Positions 1 to 10,609 are shown, numbered from the stretch's first letter. The stretch is DNA of 46,692 nt from Sulfuritalea sp. (GCA_030651305.1 JAUSCI010000008.1:1-46692); one strand, 5' to 3'. A program made the numbers and translations. The notes: generated by a model from the letters alone, not told the origin.

Positions 1-1
1 C

Positions 2-1339
<1,338 letters not shown>

Positions 1340-1345
1340 CTCGGG

Positions 1346-2707
1346 CTAGCGTTGGCCGAGCGCCGACTGCGCCGGGTAGGGCGAACTGTGCGCCGGCTCG
1401 AAGCGGCTGAGGATGTCGTAGTAGCTGCGGATGTTCTCCACCATGATCACCGCTTCACCGCCGCGCGCGGCGCCGCTTTTCAACCGCGCATAGATTTCCG
1501 GCCGCGCCAGTTGCGGCAGCACCTGCTTCATGTCGTACCAGACATCCGGATCCCGCTTCATGCTCTTGGCGATGGAGCGGGCGCCGCGAAAGTGGCCCAT
1601 GCCCAAGTTGTAAGCCGACAGCGCCAGCCACAGGCGGTCAGGATGCCCGGCGCTGGCAGGTATCTGTTCCACCAGTTGCGCCAGATAGAGGGATCCGGCG
1701 CGGATGCTCTCGGGAGCATCGAGGCGGTTCTTGACGCGCAGGATATCGGCCGTGTCCTCGGTCAGCATCATCATGCCGCGCACGCCGGTGGGCGAGGTGG
1801 CCAGCGGATTCCAGTGCGACTCCTGATAGGCCAGCGCGGCGAGCAGCCGCCAGTCGATGCCGCTCAGATCCTGCGCCGATTGAAAGTGGCGGCGCCAGGC
1901 GGGAAGCCTGGTTCTTGCATCATCGAGGAATTTCGCTATGCCGACCGCATTGATGCGCTTGATGTGGCCAAAGTAGCGATCATGGATGCGTGCCAGTGTG
2001 CCGTCGGCGCGGGCACCGGCGATGAAGGCGTCGGCCCTGGCACGCAGCGCGCCGGCATCCGCGCCGCCAAAGGCCCAGCCAAATTCCAGTTTGCCCGGCA
2101 GTTGCAGCAGGGGCCGCAACTCCGGGTAAAAGTTGACACCCAGATCGAGATGGATTTCATGCACGGCGGCCAACTCCGCCTTGTTCCCGGCGACGCGTGC
2201 CAGCAGTTCCATTTCGTTGGCACCGGGCACCTCGATCACCAGCGGGCGGGACTTCTCGTCCAGCCCGCGCAGCGTGTCCGCCAGCGGCGAACCGGCGATC
2301 ACCTCGACGGTTTTTCCGGCCAGATCGGACAACTGCTCCGGCCCGAGAATATCGTTGTGTCCGACAATCCACTGGGTTACGGTGCGGATCGGCGTCGAGA
2401 ACTGCAAAGGTCCATCGTCCAGCGGCATAGACGCGGCCAGATGGGTTCGTCCGGCCAGTGCCAGGTCGTTCAATTCGTAAAGGTCGGCGGCCTGGATGAA
2501 GTGAACCTTGAGGCCGAGGCTGTTGGCAAAGGCAGTGACCAGGTCATGTTCAAAGCCGCTCGCGGTAGTACCTTCGTGCTGGAAGGAACTGGGCGTCTCA
2601 CTGATCGCCGCGACCAGCCTGCCGTCTTCCTCCGGCGGATCGATGCGGCTGCAACCGGCCAGACAGAACAGGCCAAGACAGCAGATCAGGCGCAGCAGTT
2701 TCGTCAA
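1346..2707 (-). CDS. mltF: Membrane-bound lytic murein transglycosylase F
   Basis: Outer-membrane lipoprotein predicted to cleave the MurNAc-GlcNAc bond of peptidoglycan with formation of 1,6-anhydroMurNAc. A hydrophobic leader ends in the lipobox LAGC, so Cys19 would be lipidated. It is followed by an ABC-type periplasmic solute-binding domain (about residues 30-250) and a C-terminal SLT goose-lysozyme-like domain with the catalytic Glu in YQESHWNP and the GVRGMMML motif. I chose a TTG start because GGAG lies eight bases upstream and the signal peptide then begins cleanly with TKLLRL. The upstream in-frame GTG at 2767 would add 20 polar residues in front of the leader and run through the promoter of the divergent tRNA. 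Confidence 0.9.
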   Translation of the reverse strand: MTKLLRLICCLGLFCLAGCSRIDPPEEDGRLVAAISETPSSFQHEGTTASGFEHDLVTAFANSLGLKVHFIQAADLYELNDLALAGRTHLAASMPLDDGPLQFSTPIRTVTQWIVGHNDILGPEQLSDLAGKTVEVIAGSPLADTLRGLDEKSRPLVIEVPGANEMELLARVAGNKAELAAVHEIHLDLGVNFYPELRPLLQLPGKLEFGWAFGGADAGALRARADAFIAGARADGTLARIHDRYFGHIKRINAVGIAKFLDDARTRLPAWRRHFQSAQDLSGIDWRLLAALAYQESHWNPLATSPTGVRGMMMLTEDTADILRVKNRLDAPESIRAGSLYLAQLVEQIPASAGHPDRLWLALSAYNLGMGHFRGARSIAKSMKRDPDVWYDMKQVLPQLARPEIYARLKSGAARGGEAVIMVENIRSYYDILSRFEPAHSSPYPAQSALGQR

Positions 2708-2728
2708 TGCTTTCGCTCCGAGCGGACT

Positions 2729-2757
2729 GTGATCGACGGACGCTTCGCAGGTATAAT
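2729..2757 (+). promoter_or_regulatory. Sigma70 promoter of tRNA-Ser
   Basis: A perfect -10 box TATAAT (2752-2757) lies 10 bases before the mature tRNA. With a 17-base spacer the -35 position reads GTGATC, a weak match. The expected start near 2764 gives a very short 5' leader. The region also lies just upstream of the chosen mltF start on the other strand. Confidence 0.75.
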
Positions 2758-2767
2758 TCGCGCCCAC

Positions 2768-2858
<91 letters not shown>

Positions 2859-2870
2859 CATACATAGCAG

Positions 2871-2899
2871 AGCGCCTATTTCTAGGCGCTTTCCTTTTT
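2871..2899 (+). terminator. Rho-independent terminator of tRNA-Ser
   Basis: The perfect 8-bp stem AGCGCCTA/TAGGCGCT with loop TTTC is followed by TTCCTTTTT. It starts 14 bases after the CCA end. On the opposite strand there is no T-run, so it serves the tRNA and not the convergent TPR gene. Confidence 0.9.
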
Positions 2900-2922
2900 C
2901 CGCAAGACGGTATCCTTGATTA

Positions 2923-5484
2923 TCAGATGGTGAGGTGATCTGGTGCCAAGTTTGCCTGATACCGCTCATACATCGCCGTGTATATGGCTTCTATGTCGCG
3001 GGTAAAGCGCTGGCAATCAAACAAGGGCGTCGTGGTGCGATTGGCGGCGAGCTTCTGCCTGATCTTCCTCAGCTTTTCCGGGTTCGTCGCAAGCTCGATC
3101 GCAAGCGCTTCATAGGCTTCGGGCGTGGAAGTGATGAGTTCGGGTAGATGAATTGCATTGAGCAGGCTGGCCGCCACTCTGCCGGCGAAGGTCTCGCCCG
3201 GACACGTCAATACAGGCAGCCCTTCCCAAAGGGCATCACTGGCTGTTGTGTGAGCGTTGCACGGAAGCGTATCAAGGAATAAATCCGCCAAACGATGTCT
3301 TGGCAGATGCTCTGAAAGTGGCATTCGCTTGGCGAATATCAGCCTTGATCCATTGACGCCCCGCAGTTCGGCTTCCTTGCACAGGTTGCTCGCCGCAGTT
3401 GGGTTGTCTTCCAAGAGCCACAATACGCTGCCTTCGACGTACTTCAGAATTCGCATCCAGCCATCAAACGTTCCAGGTGTTATTTTGTAATTGTTGTTGA
3501 AGCAGCAGAATACGAAGCCAGTTTGCGGCAAGCCCAGTTCTGCGCGGCCAAACACCTTGTCCGCGATGCCTCGCTTCGCATCGTTGACCTGGTAGCTGTT
3601 CGGCAGATAGGCAATCTTTTCTGCGTAGTCCTTCCGGTGTGACTCGGGTATCAGGGTCGGGTCTGCAATCAGGTAGTCAATGTAGTCCGCCCCCATCGTG
3701 CCCGGATAGCCCAGATAGTTGACCTGCACCGGCGCGGTCCGCATCGAAAAAATGCCCGGCCTGGCGTCTTGCGTGAATCCCTTCAAGTCAAGCGCGATAT
3801 CGATCTTCATGCTCCGGGCAAGCATAGCCACGTCTCTGTCCGACTGCTCTCGTACATTCACAAAACGATCGAACGCAGCTACCAGCCTTCTCCTCATATC
3901 GTCATTCTGGTCCGGCCCGAAAGAGAATGCCGTCAGCTCAAACCTGGACTTGTCGTGCAGTTCAAACAACTCTGCCATCAAGTACGCGGTGGCATGGTTG
4001 TGAAAATCTGCTGAGAAGTAGCCGATACGAATCTTGTCGTGTCCTGGACGTTTTTCCAATCCCGGGAATGCCTGACCGATAGGGTATTTCGCCTCAACCC
4101 ATGTCTCTGCAGCCTTTCTATGCAATACCCGCGAATTTGATATCGACAGGACCGGGAAGGGCGGCGACACTCTTTCATCGCCTGCCACTTTTTCACCCAG
4201 CAGCGCAAATCGATTCCCGAGATCGCTCCAATCACATATCTTCATCCTTGTATGCAAGCAAGTGCCATACAAGAATTCATAGTCCGGCTTGATCTTGAGT
4301 GCTTGGTCGTAGCTCACCAGCGCCTCTGCAGGGCGCTTCAGGTCACTGAGGGCGTTGCCGCGGTTGTTGAGCGCGTCCGCATGGTCCGGCTTGATTGTCA
4401 GTGCGCGGTCGTAGCTCGCCATGGCTTCTTCATGGCGCTTCAGGTCACGCAGGGCGTTGCCACGGTTATTGAGCGCGTCCGCGTAGTCCGGACTGATCTC
4501 GAGTGCGTGGTCATAGCTTGCCAGCGCCTGCTCAGGGCACTTCAGGTCGCGCAATGCGTTGCCACGGTTGTTGAGTGCCTCCGCGTAGTTCGGCCTGATC
4601 TTGAGTGAGCGGTCATAGCTTGCCAGCGCTTGTTCAGGGCGGTTCAGGTCGCGCAGGGCGTTGCCGCGGTTGCTTAGCGCTTCGGCGTAGTCCGGCTTGA
4701 TCGTGAGTGCGCGATCGTAGCTTTCCAGCGCCTGTTCGGGGCGCTTCAGGTCACGCAGGGCGGTGCCACGGTTGTTGAGCGCGTCCGCGTAGTTCGGCCT
4801 GATCGTGAGTGCGCGGTCATAGCTTGCCAGCGCCTGTTCAGGACGGTTCAGGTCGCGCAGGGCGTTGCCGCGGTTGCTTAGCGCTTCGGCGTAGTCCGGC
4901 TTGATCGCGAGCGCGCGCTCGTAGCTCTCCAGAGCCTCGTCGAGGCGCTTCAGGTCGCGCAGGGTGTTGCCACGGGTGCTTAGCGCTTCGGCGTAGTTCG
5001 GTTTGATCGCGAGCGCGCGGTCGTAGCTCTCCAGAGCTTCGTCGAAGCGCTTCAGGTCGCGCAAAATATTGCCACGGCTATATAGCCCTTCGGCATAGTC
5101 TGGCTTGATCTTGAGTGCGCGGTCGTAGCTCCCCAGTGCCTCTTCACAGCGATTCAGGTCGCGCAGGGCATTGCCCCGGTTGATCAGTGCTTCCGCGTAG
5201 TCCGGTTTGATCTTGAGTACACGGTCGAACAGCTCAACTGCAACTGCGGACTCCCTTCGCTGTCCGGCAATCGTGGCCAACAATTGCAGTGCCTCAAGGT
5301 GCAGTGGCTCTGACTGCAGTATCTCCTTGTAGAGCGCCTCCGCCTGATTTAGTTGGCCTCGCTGATGTAAGACAAATGCAGTCTTCAACTTTGCGATATT
5401 GGCTTGCGTCGCAGTGCCAGGCTGCCGCGCTGCATTCCGAGCAGCACTCTTTGACTTCGGTACGGGTGGTCTGCGCTTATTCAT
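2923..5484 (-). CDS. TPR protein with C-terminal GT41 (OGT/SPINDLY-type) glycosyltransferase domain
   Basis: Large (853 aa) probable protein O-glycosyltransferase. The first ~30 residues are basic and low-complexity. Two diverged TPR units are followed by nine nearly identical 34-residue TPRs (about residues 91-400) that would form a superhelix for holding protein substrates. The catalytic half has the GT41 hallmarks: the DFHNH segment (493-497) whose last His matches the OGT active-site His, FNNNYKITP with the donor-binding Lys, and the C-terminal signature DLFLDTLPCNAHTT. No signal peptide or membrane segment is seen, so it should be cytoplasmic. It follows the TPR-methyltransferase gene by 29 bases on the same strand. 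Donor sugar and target cannot be read from the sequence. Confidence 0.9.
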   Translation of the reverse strand: MNKRRPPVPKSKSAARNAARQPGTATQANIAKLKTAFVLHQRGQLNQAEALYKEILQSEPLHLEALQLLATIAGQRRESAVAVELFDRVLKIKPDYAEALINRGNALRDLNRCEEALGSYDRALKIKPDYAEGLYSRGNILRDLKRFDEALESYDRALAIKPNYAEALSTRGNTLRDLKRLDEALESYERALAIKPDYAEALSNRGNALRDLNRPEQALASYDRALTIRPNYADALNNRGTALRDLKRPEQALESYDRALTIKPDYAEALSNRGNALRDLNRPEQALASYDRSLKIRPNYAEALNNRGNALRDLKCPEQALASYDHALEISPDYADALNNRGNALRDLKRHEEAMASYDRALTIKPDHADALNNRGNALSDLKRPAEALVSYDQALKIKPDYEFLYGTCLHTRMKICDWSDLGNRFALLGEKVAGDERVSPPFPVLSISNSRVLHRKAAETWVEAKYPIGQAFPGLEKRPGHDKIRIGYFSADFHNHATAYLMAELFELHDKSRFELTAFSFGPDQNDDMRRRLVAAFDRFVNVREQSDRDVAMLARSMKIDIALDLKGFTQDARPGIFSMRTAPVQVNYLGYPGTMGADYIDYLIADPTLIPESHRKDYAEKIAYLPNSYQVNDAKRGIADKVFGRAELGLPQTGFVFCCFNNNYKITPGTFDGWMRILKYVEGSVLWLLEDNPTAASNLCKEAELRGVNGSRLIFAKRMPLSEHLPRHRLADLFLDTLPCNAHTTASDALWEGLPVLTCPGETFAGRVAASLLNAIHLPELITSTPEAYEALAIELATNPEKLRKIRQKLAANRTTTPLFDCQRFTRDIEAIYTAMYERYQANLAPDHLTI
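4283..5214 (-). repeat. Tandem 102-bp repeat array coding nine TPR units
   Basis: Nine consecutive 34-codon units read YAEAL-x-NRGNALRDL-x-RxEEALxSYDRAL with few differences, and the DNA is nearly as conserved as the protein. Such near-identical units point to recent expansion or homogenisation by recombination, and the copy number may vary between strains. The array lies wholly inside the GT41 gene. Confidence 0.9.
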
Positions 5485-5513
5485 TGTGTGTCCGACATGC
5501 TATCCCGAAGCAT

Positions 5514-8009
5514 TCAAAGCGACTTCTGAACCCAGAACTGGTACATACCCAAGGAAGTATCAGGGTATTCGTTCTCGAAAATATTCCACTTGGCCAGGTT
5601 CGTGGCCGCAGGATCATCGGGGAAACGCTGCCTGTACTTGAGAAGAATACTGTCGTCCAGTTCAAACCCCAGGAACGCCAGATTGTTGGACCGAAGAAAC
5701 GTATCAATGCCGGTCAGCGTCATTCGATGTTCCTGAACGTGAAAAAGCAAGTCACGGCAGGTGCTGATGCTGAAAAAATCAGGTGACTTCATTATTGTCC
5801 CGAAATCCGGACTCTCTTCCACGCCAACCAGCTCCTGCCGGAACCGTCGAATTTCGTCGGCCGTCGTCCCATATCCCTTTTCGGCAATGAGTTTCCGTGC
5901 GATGACGATATTCCGTCGAGCTATCTCGCTATAAAAGCCGAGTCTCATGAATCCGCCGGGACGAAGCAGTGACAAGAGTACCCGCCAACCAGCCAGAGGG
6001 TCATCCAGGTGGTGTAGTACCCCGACCGACTCAATGACATCAAAGCTGCGGCCAAGTGATCCGACTTGTAGCAAGTCGGCCTGGGCGTAGTCAATTGAAG
6101 TCAATCCCAACTCGGCCGTCTTGCGCTTGGCGTAACTCAGACTGCTGATGCTCAAATCGATAGCCAGCACCTGCGCCCCTTGAAATTGCTGGGCAGTCCG
6201 AATTGAATGCTGACCTGTGCCGCAACCGGCAATCATGACGTCGATACGGCAACTCTGGTCCTGGCCTACAAAGGAAGCCCGAGGAAACTTCTGACGCAAA
6301 TAGCCGACGACATTCGATACTTGTCCGACTGGCGCCGCCTTTGTCCAGCGTGGATAAGGATTCAGTTCGTACTGGTTCCGAACCAGCAACGACACTTCGT
6401 TATCGATGCCAGCCAGGCAGGGGATGGTGGTGCGCAATCGCAGCTCTTCTTCCGGTTCGCGAACTTGTTGCACCAACACCGCTGTCACTGCATCCTGCCA
6501 TTGACTTTGCAATAGTCGGGCGGCCAGCGGCAGCGTGCAAAGCGGAAAGTAAGCCGCAACTGCTACGAGCCAAAGGATCGGCACCCGCGTTTTCGCCTCA
6601 AGTGCCGCGACCAGCGAATCACGCAAGTCACTCGCTTTCCGGAACTCGTCATCCGTGTGGGAAAAAACATATTCGTTGATAAAACACTGACGAGCCAAGG
6701 CGCTGTAGAACACTAGCGCCGGGCCAATATCTTCGTCAGAGGCCTTGCCGATGGCCGCTTCGAGCATGGCGTGCCGCGCATTCGTCAAGAAGCGCTCCAA
6801 CTCGACGTCACACGTTGGAACTGATTCGAGCAGGGCGCAGAGCAGCGCATTCCTTGCAAGCACATCGAATTTGTCCGGTCCCAGCAAGTCCTCTGCCGAC
6901 AGCCGGACAGGCCAGGCGTTTGCTGTCCGTGCCATGCCTGCGCCGATTTCCTGGTCGAGCTTGATGAAGTCTATGCAGGTCCGTGCCAGTTCACTTGGCC
7001 GACTCCAGGGTTCGCTCAATGCGCGAATTATGAATGCCCGGATATCGGTGTCCGCCTGCGTGATACGCAGTCGCTTGACGCAGTCGACAAATGCTTTCCT
7101 GGCCTCTGCCGTTTCCTTGATGTGCAGAGATTGCAAGATGCTTTGCAAGGCCGGCATCGGCTTGTCTTGCGCAATGAGAAGTAGCGCCAGGTTGCAATGC
7201 GCTTCGGCAAAGTCGGGCTTGAACAGGAGTGCCCTGCGACAACTGGCTTCGGCCGCATCCAAACGGCCCTGGTCCCTGAGAACATTGGCCAGGTTGCTGT
7301 GTGCGTTAGCGAAATTCGGGGCGATCTCAATCGCACGCCGGTAGCTGGCTTCTGCCTCTTGTAGTCGGCCCTGGTTTCTGAGGGTGATTCCCAGATTGCT
7401 GTGTGCTTCGGCGTAATCAGGTTTGATCTTCAGCGCACGCCGATAGCTGGTTTCTGCCTCTTGTAGCCGGCCAAGACAGAACAGTGTGTCACCTAGATTG
7501 CCGAGACCTTCAACGAAATCAGGTCTGATCTCCAGTGCACGGTGGTAACTCGCCACTGCATTATCGAGTCGCCCAAGGTTCCGCAGAGTATTGGCCAGGT
7601 TGTAGTGCGCGCCCGCGAAATCAGGCTTGATTTCCAGCGCCCGAAGGTAGCTTGCCACAGCGCTTTCAAGACGTCCGAGTTCTTGCAGGACAACGCCCAG
7701 GTTGCTGTACACCTCGGCATCTTCCGGCAAAAGCTCCGCTGCCCTTTGCAAAGCAGGCAGAGCCTCTTTGCCTTGTCCCCTACAGGATGCTCCCAAGAGC
7801 TGCCACGCGAACCCTGAATCCGGATGCTGCGCAACGAGCAAGCGTGCCCGGATTTCCAGTTCACCATAACGCTCGGCATTGAACAAAGCGACAAGTTGGA
7901 GGCGTTCCTGTTGGGGTAAGCCATCGGCCAGCAATGCCGTACCGACTTGCCTGGAACCTGTTCCAACGTGACGACTTGGCTGCGGCATTCCTGGTTTTCC
8001 GTGCTTCAT
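5514..8009 (-). CDS. TPR protein with C-terminal SAM-dependent methyltransferase domain
   Basis: 831 aa from the ATG at 8009 (MKHGKPGMPQ); an upstream start at 8069 would add 20 unlikely residues. After a leader region similar to the other TPR enzymes here (QLVALFNAERYGELE) come about six TPR units (7160-7715 in DNA), a helical middle part without recognised motifs, and a class I methyltransferase domain with motif I IAGCGTGQHS near residue 594 and ESVGVLHHLDDP. The role would be methylation of a protein or protein-linked group held by the TPRs. It is transcribed ahead of the GT41 gene in the same direction and is divergent from the next methyltransferase. It shares the scaffold of the proteins at 18330-23509. 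Confidence 0.82.
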   Translation of the reverse strand: MKHGKPGMPQPSRHVGTGSRQVGTALLADGLPQQERLQLVALFNAERYGELEIRARLLVAQHPDSGFAWQLLGASCRGQGKEALPALQRAAELLPEDAEVYSNLGVVLQELGRLESAVASYLRALEIKPDFAGAHYNLANTLRNLGRLDNAVASYHRALEIRPDFVEGLGNLGDTLFCLGRLQEAETSYRRALKIKPDYAEAHSNLGITLRNQGRLQEAEASYRRAIEIAPNFANAHSNLANVLRDQGRLDAAEASCRRALLFKPDFAEAHCNLALLLIAQDKPMPALQSILQSLHIKETAEARKAFVDCVKRLRITQADTDIRAFIIRALSEPWSRPSELARTCIDFIKLDQEIGAGMARTANAWPVRLSAEDLLGPDKFDVLARNALLCALLESVPTCDVELERFLTNARHAMLEAAIGKASDEDIGPALVFYSALARQCFINEYVFSHTDDEFRKASDLRDSLVAALEAKTRVPILWLVAVAAYFPLCTLPLAARLLQSQWQDAVTAVLVQQVREPEEELRLRTTIPCLAGIDNEVSLLVRNQYELNPYPRWTKAAPVGQVSNVVGYLRQKFPRASFVGQDQSCRIDVMIAGCGTGQHSIRTAQQFQGAQVLAIDLSISSLSYAKRKTAELGLTSIDYAQADLLQVGSLGRSFDVIESVGVLHHLDDPLAGWRVLLSLLRPGGFMRLGFYSEIARRNIVIARKLIAEKGYGTTADEIRRFRQELVGVEESPDFGTIMKSPDFFSISTCRDLLFHVQEHRMTLTGIDTFLRSNNLAFLGFELDDSILLKYRQRFPDDPAATNLAKWNIFENEYPDTSLGMYQFWVQKSL

Positions 8010-8178
8010 TGCGCGTCCGGGATGTAGAGAATAGGCGAACCAATTGGGGGCGCAGAAGTACTGCGCCATCCGATTACTCTATCGAAACAGCCTTCCACGA
8101 GAGCGGAATTCTACTCGGCTCAACGGCAGCCTGCCCCTGACGCCGGCTTGGTTCGGATAGTCGGCATGCGCCAGCGGC

Positions 8179-8202
8179 GCCGTCCCACCGGCGCCGACTT
8201 TC
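8179..8202 (+). repeat. Dispersed 24-bp element, diverged copy
   Basis: Matches the element with core GTCGCCAGCGCCGAC, here with CCCACCGG in the middle. It lies between the divergent TPR-methyltransferase and methyltransferase genes, 48 bases before the latter's start codon. Confidence 0.7.
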
Positions 8203-8249
8203 CGGTAACCTGCCACCACCAATACTCCAAAATCGTCAGGAATACCGCC

Positions 8250-9785
8250 ATGTTTGATTGGACCGCCGGCTACGTAGCTGATATTGGCTACACCTTTGGC
8301 TACTACCCTGAACTCAACCCTTTGCGCGTCAAACTGGCCTTCCTCGACGCCGGGCTTGCCGTCCCCGAATTCGGCACGGCTTGCGAACTCGGCTTTGGCC
8401 AAGGCATGAGCGCCAATCTGCACGCCGCCGCGTCAGTCACCCAATGGTATGGCACCGACTTCAATCCCAGCCAGGCCGGCTTTGCGCAGGAGCTGGCAGC
8501 GGCGAGCGGATCCGGCGCCAGGCTCTACGACGATTCCTTCGCCGAGTTTGCCCGGCGTGCCGATCTTCCCGACTTCGATTACATCGGCATCCACGGTACC
8601 TGGAGCTGGATCAGTGACGAGAATCGCGGCGTCATAGTCGAGTTCATCCGCAAGAAGCTCAAGGTCGGTGGAGTGCTCTATTTCAGCTACAACACCTTCC
8701 CCGGCTGGGCGAGTTTTGCGCCCATCCGACACCTGATGACCGAGCATGCCGAGATCATTGGTGCCGAGGGGACCGGCATCGTCAGCCGCATCAATGGCGC
8801 CCTCGACTTCAGCGAGAAACTTTTCGCCACCAATCCCGCATATTCCCGAGCCAACCCGCGGCTCGCCGACCGAATCACGAAGATCAAGAACCAGAATCGG
8901 CACTACCTCGCCCATGAATACTTCAACCGCGACTGGCACCCGATGCACTTTGCGACCGTGGCCGACTGGCTGGAGCCCGCTAAAGTCAACTATGCCTGCT
9001 CAGCCAACTACCTTGATCACGTTGACGCGTTCAACCTGACCCCCGACCAGCAAACCTTCCTCAAGGAGATTCCCGATACCATGTTCCGCGAGAGTACACG
9101 GGACTTCATGGTCAATCAGCAATTCCGCAAAGACTACTGGGTACGCGGCGCCAGAAAGCTCAACCCCCTGGAGCAAGTCGAAGCCGTACGGCAGCAGAAG
9201 GTAGTCCTGACCACTCACCGGTCCGATGTGCCCCTGAAAGTCACCGGCAGCCTGGGCGAAGTTACGATGCAGGAAGCTGTCTATGGCCCCATCCTGGACA
9301 CGCTGGCTGATTACAAGCCGAGGACCATCGCCCAAATCGAACAGGCCGTGAAAAACAAAGGCGTTGTCTTTGGACAATTGACGCAGGCCATCGTGATCCT
9401 CACCGGCGGCGGGCTCTTGGCAGCGGTGCAAGACGATGCCGCAATAAAAATGGTCCGGAGTTCCTGCGACAAGCTCAATGCCCATCTCATCAGCAAGTCA
9501 CGGGGCAGTAAAGATATCAGCTACCTGGCCAGCCCGGTCACCGGTGGCGGCATCGCGGTCGGCCGGTTCCCGCAACTGTTTCTGCTGGCAATGAGCGAAG
9601 GCAAGAAGCTTCCCGCCGATCTCGCCGCATTCGCCTGGCAGGTTCTTTCCCTGCAAAGCGAGCGGATTCTGAAGGACAGCAAGCCGATGGAAACGGCAGA
9701 GGAAAATCTCGCCGAACTGACCACTCAGGCCAAGGACTTTGTGGCGAAGCAATTGCCGATATTCAAGGCGTTGCAGATCGCGTAG
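8250..9785 (+). CDS. Class I SAM methyltransferase with methyltransferase regulatory domain
   Basis: 511 aa from the ATG at 8250, chosen for CAGGA eight bases upstream and for the clean start MFDWTAGYVADIGYTFGYY; the 34 codons upstream are low-quality and contain a repeat copy. The N-terminal half is a class I methyltransferase fold with motif I CELGFGQGMS and the motif DYIGIHGTWSWI. The middle and C-terminal parts resemble the predicted methyltransferase regulatory domain found in large bacterial protein or small-molecule methyltransferases. It is divergent from the TPR enzymes and probably belongs to the same modification locus. The substrate is unknown. Confidence 0.8.
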   Translation: MFDWTAGYVADIGYTFGYYPELNPLRVKLAFLDAGLAVPEFGTACELGFGQGMSANLHAAASVTQWYGTDFNPSQAGFAQELAAASGSGARLYDDSFAEFARRADLPDFDYIGIHGTWSWISDENRGVIVEFIRKKLKVGGVLYFSYNTFPGWASFAPIRHLMTEHAEIIGAEGTGIVSRINGALDFSEKLFATNPAYSRANPRLADRITKIKNQNRHYLAHEYFNRDWHPMHFATVADWLEPAKVNYACSANYLDHVDAFNLTPDQQTFLKEIPDTMFRESTRDFMVNQQFRKDYWVRGARKLNPLEQVEAVRQQKVVLTTHRSDVPLKVTGSLGEVTMQEAVYGPILDTLADYKPRTIAQIEQAVKNKGVVFGQLTQAIVILTGGGLLAAVQDDAAIKMVRSSCDKLNAHLISKSRGSKDISYLASPVTGGGIAVGRFPQLFLLAMSEGKKLPADLAAFAWQVLSLQSERILKDSKPMETAEENLAELTTQAKDFVAKQLPIFKALQIA

Positions 9786-9786
9786 C

Positions 9787-9810
9787 GCCGTCTCGCCAGC
9801 GCCGACTTTC
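9787..9810 (+). repeat. Dispersed 24-bp element
   Basis: A good copy (core TCGCCAGCGCCGACTTTC) starting two bases after the methyltransferase stop codon. It belongs to the family described in the findings. Confidence 0.85.
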
Positions 9811-9825
9811 GACATGAGCCCCACC

Positions 9826-9927
9826 ATGCCCATGATCAATATCGATGACCGAGACTACGATTTCGGTACCCTGTCCGACACCGCCAAGGAATTACAAAGC
9901 CCGCAGTTTGGCGATTCGGAACGGCGG
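9826..9927 (+). pseudogene. 5' fragment resembling small DUF6447-type protein
   Basis: The frame starts MPMINIDDRDYDFGTLSD and continues TAKELQSPQFGDSE, resembling the N-terminus of short conserved proteins of the form MxxxTIDGxEYDLDxLSDEAKAQLxxLQF. The second half of such proteins (a helix ending in QTARxAYxxAL) is not recognisable in any frame, so the gene appears broken near 9925. I recall this family from memory only, so the identification is tentative. Confidence 0.35.
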
Positions 9928-9985
9928 CGTTTTGATCAGGCGGGTCGGGTGTTCCAGCAACTTCCCGCCGCTTCGCCTGGTTCCG

Positions 9986-10087
9986 TCAGGCCGTGGTTAA
10001 TGCCGTTGCTCGTTTCACCTTTGACGAGCCGGCTTTGCGCGCCTGCCACAGGTCATACGCGGCCTGCTGCGAGATCCACAGATTGAA
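9986..10087 (-). pseudogene. C-terminal remnant of a second HigA-type antitoxin
   Basis: On the minus strand FNLWISQQAAYDLWQARKAG aligns with the C-terminal helix of the intact HigA 290 bases away (RLWLAEQSAYDVWQAEQQFK). It runs to a TGA at 9986-9988. No helix-turn-helix part precedes it, because a stop lies directly upstream. This is a relic of another HigA copy, not a duplicate of the resident gene, since the sequences differ at many positions. Confidence 0.75.
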
Positions 10088-10278
10088 TCAACCGGGCGGG
10101 CATCGGCGGTCATAACTTACCTGGTAGCTCAATCCCGAATTGTGCGTCCAAGTGTTTCATGACTGATCGGGCATCATAAGCATTTGGGCTCCGGCGATGC
10201 GGGCGGATTGATTGCGGTCGGTGCTGTTACAGCTTCCTGGCCCGCTTTGCCTGATGACGTCAGGCGGCGGTTTGAACT

Positions 10279-10596
10279 CTATGCAGCACGCGCCATCGGT
10301 GCGGGGGTAACGCGGATGTGCGCTGCCTTGAATTGTTGCTCGGCCTGCCAGACATCGTAGGCGCTCTGCTCTGCCAGCCATAGGCGGGCTTCCCCCCCTC
10401 GCTCCTTGCCTAGCCATTCCTCAATCCGCAGGGCCATTTCAGGCGAGATAGCCGCACGGGCATTCAATACCCGAGAGAGCGTTACACGGGAGACGGCCAA
10501 CTGTTGCGCGGCCTCGGTCACGGAAAGACCCAATGCCGGCAATACGTCATCGCGCAAGGTTAAGCCGGGATGAGGCGGGTTGTGCATTCTGCTCAT
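10279..10596 (-). CDS. higA: HigA antitoxin (HTH)
   Basis: 105-aa antitoxin and autorepressor. The start at 10596 (MSRMHNPPHPG) has GAGGAA seven bases upstream; a longer frame from 10656 would overlap higB. An XRE-type helix-turn-helix covers roughly residues 20-55 (LSVTEAAQQLAVSRVTLSRVLN), and the C-terminal helix ends in the LWLAEQSAYDVWQ pattern typical of HigA. It follows the toxin gene by 13 bases, the order characteristic of higBA. It should neutralise HigB and bind the palindrome in the promoter. Confidence 0.92.
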   Translation of the reverse strand: MSRMHNPPHPGLTLRDDVLPALGLSVTEAAQQLAVSRVTLSRVLNARAAISPEMALRIEEWLGKERGGEARLWLAEQSAYDVWQAEQQFKAAHIRVTPAPMARAA

Positions 10597-10609
10597 AGTC
10601 AAATTCCTC

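Larger units (their letters stand above)
9811..10278. other. Decayed intergenic region
   Basis: About 470 bases without an intact gene. It holds the start of a small DUF6447-like reading frame, a C-terminal fragment of a HigA-type antitoxin on the minus strand, and a hairpin at 10249-10265 (GCCTGA/TCAGGC) without a T-run. The rest shows nothing recognisable. The mixture of fragments suggests repeated insertion and loss beside the toxin-antitoxin genes. Confidence 0.7.

Noticed and set aside
4283-5214. Regular repeats that could look like a CRISPR array
   Set aside because: The unit is 102 bases without spacers and codes in-frame TPRs; no cas genes are near.
10249-10265. Hairpin GCCTGA/TCAGGC after higA as a terminator
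   Set aside because: Short stem and no T-run on either strand.
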